Of a stretch of 64,000 nt of DNA, positions 63,547 through 64,000 are shown piece by piece; position 1 is the first letter of the stretch; each line of letters starts with the position of its first letter. A program made the translations under genes and the position numbers. This DNA comes from Coemansia sp. RSA 487 (lineage: Eukaryota > Kickxellomycota > Kickxellomycetes > Kickxellales > Kickxellaceae): NCBI GenBank assembly GCA_027577595.1, contig JANBRJ010000066.1:30193-94192 (forward strand). Reading direction: 5' to 3'. A model generated the notes under the pieces. The model saw nothing but the letters and a program-made list of their open reading frames with translations, had not been told where the DNA came from and did not search any database.

Positions 63547-64000
63547 TTAGACCTTAGCTGTCCTAATGATGTTTTGTTGAGGAAGGTTCGTATAAATACA
63601 ACCCTCCAGTAGTGCATTTGGTTTTTTGGTGGATTCCAGATTAGGGATAATAAGAGCATAAAACTCCGTGCTTGGGTGGCGAAGCTTTATCCCTGGCGAA
63701 GGACGCGGCCACTTAAGAGAGCCCCTTGCAGCAGACTTCTCTTTGAGCCGTTTTAGTAAGGGGTTCGTTTCTAGGGCAATAAGGCGTGTAAATAGGCCTT
63801 TGGGGGAGTTCAAATCCTCCAGTGAGAAGCTGTAAGTTGGATATTCTACTGTATTTTGTGGAAGTTTTTGCGGTTGTAAGAAATTATTTTGCATTCCTCG
63901 GAAGAGAGGACTTGCGCCAAGTAACAAGATCGTTTGCGCTGTGTAGGAGGCGTTGTTTGCGTGTGGACAGTGAAGCATTGGCGGCATTGGTTGGCGTTGA
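63547..64000 (-). CDS. Unrecognised protein, partial at the right edge
   Basis: Open frame on the minus strand ending at TAA 63549-63547. The first ATG in the window is at 63987, but the frame stays open to the edge, so the true start may lie outside. The 146 visible residues are basic and fairly hydrophobic (TILLLGASPLF, SFSLEDLNSPKGLFTRLIALE, KWPRPSPGIKLRHPSTEFYALIIP). The composition would suit a mitochondrial protein, such as a mitoribosomal subunit, but no family is recognised. Confidence 0.5.
   Translation of the reverse strand, partial: QRQPMPPMLHCPHANNASYTAQTILLLGASPLFRGMQNNFLQPQKLPQNTVEYPTYSFSLEDLNSPKGLFTRLIALETNPLLKRLKEKSAARGSLKWPRPSPGIKLRHPSTEFYALIIPNLESTKKPNALLEGCIYTNLPQQNIIRTAKV

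Noticed and set aside
63803-63825. tRNA T-arm-like sequence (GAGTTCAAATCCTCC)
   Set aside because: The stem pairs poorly, no acceptor or anticodon arms fit around it, and it lies within an open coding frame on the minus strand.
1-64000. CRISPR arrays, bacterial-type operons, rRNA and tRNA genes
   Set aside because: None seen. The spaced exact repeats needed for an array are absent, and the genes are eukaryotic with spliceosomal introns.

Overview
The window is nuclear DNA of a filamentous or early-diverging fungus. It holds closely packed, mostly single-exon genes on both strands. Eight introns can be placed, all 124-186 nt long. Seven have GT-AG ends and one has GC-AG ends. Typical fungal proteins include an RSC-type bromodomain/BAH protein, Npr3, Pex5, Ecm16/Dhr1, Afg2, Kap114, a Ctr-type copper transporter, a C2H2 regulator and a seven-helix receptor. 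The overall style would fit Kickxellomycotina (Coemansia-like), but that is inference and no rRNA or other marker in the window fixes the taxon.

Layout. 1-4161: minus-strand chromatin remodeller that runs off the left edge. 4.8-13.97 kb: Wbp11-like splicing protein, Ski8, Rad2/XPG nuclease, a mannose-6-phosphate-receptor-like protein and a seven-helix receptor. 14-18 kb: a gene-poor stretch around an Hst2-type sirtuin. 18-30.5 kb: C2H2 regulator, a coiled-coil protein of unknown role, Npr3, a Ctr-like copper transporter, an RBM42-like RNA-binding protein and a DHHC palmitoyltransferase. 30.9-44.8 kb: mitochondrial EF-Ts, GAR transformylase, DTW-domain tRNA enzyme, Pex5, a phospholipase-D-type nuclease/lipase, Dhr1/Ecm16 helicase and DNA polymerase alpha subunit B. 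44.8-50.4 kb: a 5.7-kb island holding one large foreign-looking gene, a Fanzor nuclease. 50.4-64 kb: TFIIS, Afg2, two neighbouring HSDL2-like dehydrogenases, calcipressin, Gpn3, an importin-9/Kap114 protein and two unrecognised genes, the last running off the right edge.

The Fanzor locus is the most notable system. The protein of about 739 residues (45971-48190) is a eukaryotic relative of TnpB. It carries the RuvC aspartates and zinc-ribbon cysteines, and its catalytic glutamate sits at the rearranged position known for Fanzors. Directly after its stop codon is a compact series of stem-loops (48211-48318) that is the natural candidate for its guide RNA. More hairpins flank the locus at 45641-45699 and 48514-48566. 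A short dispersed repeat with a shared reading frame is present in three copies (about 15.0, 28.5 and 45.2 kb). One copy lies upstream of the Fanzor gene.

Most other genes are housekeeping. Some form loose functional groups by family knowledge: transcription and chromatin (RSC protein, TFIIS, possibly Ski8), ribosome biogenesis (Dhr1, Afg2), RNA polymerase II assembly and nuclear import (Gpn3, Kap114), and peroxisomes (Pex5 and one dehydrogenase ending in SKL). The proposed start codons are the first plausible ATG of each frame. Reading frames often stay open upstream of the true start.
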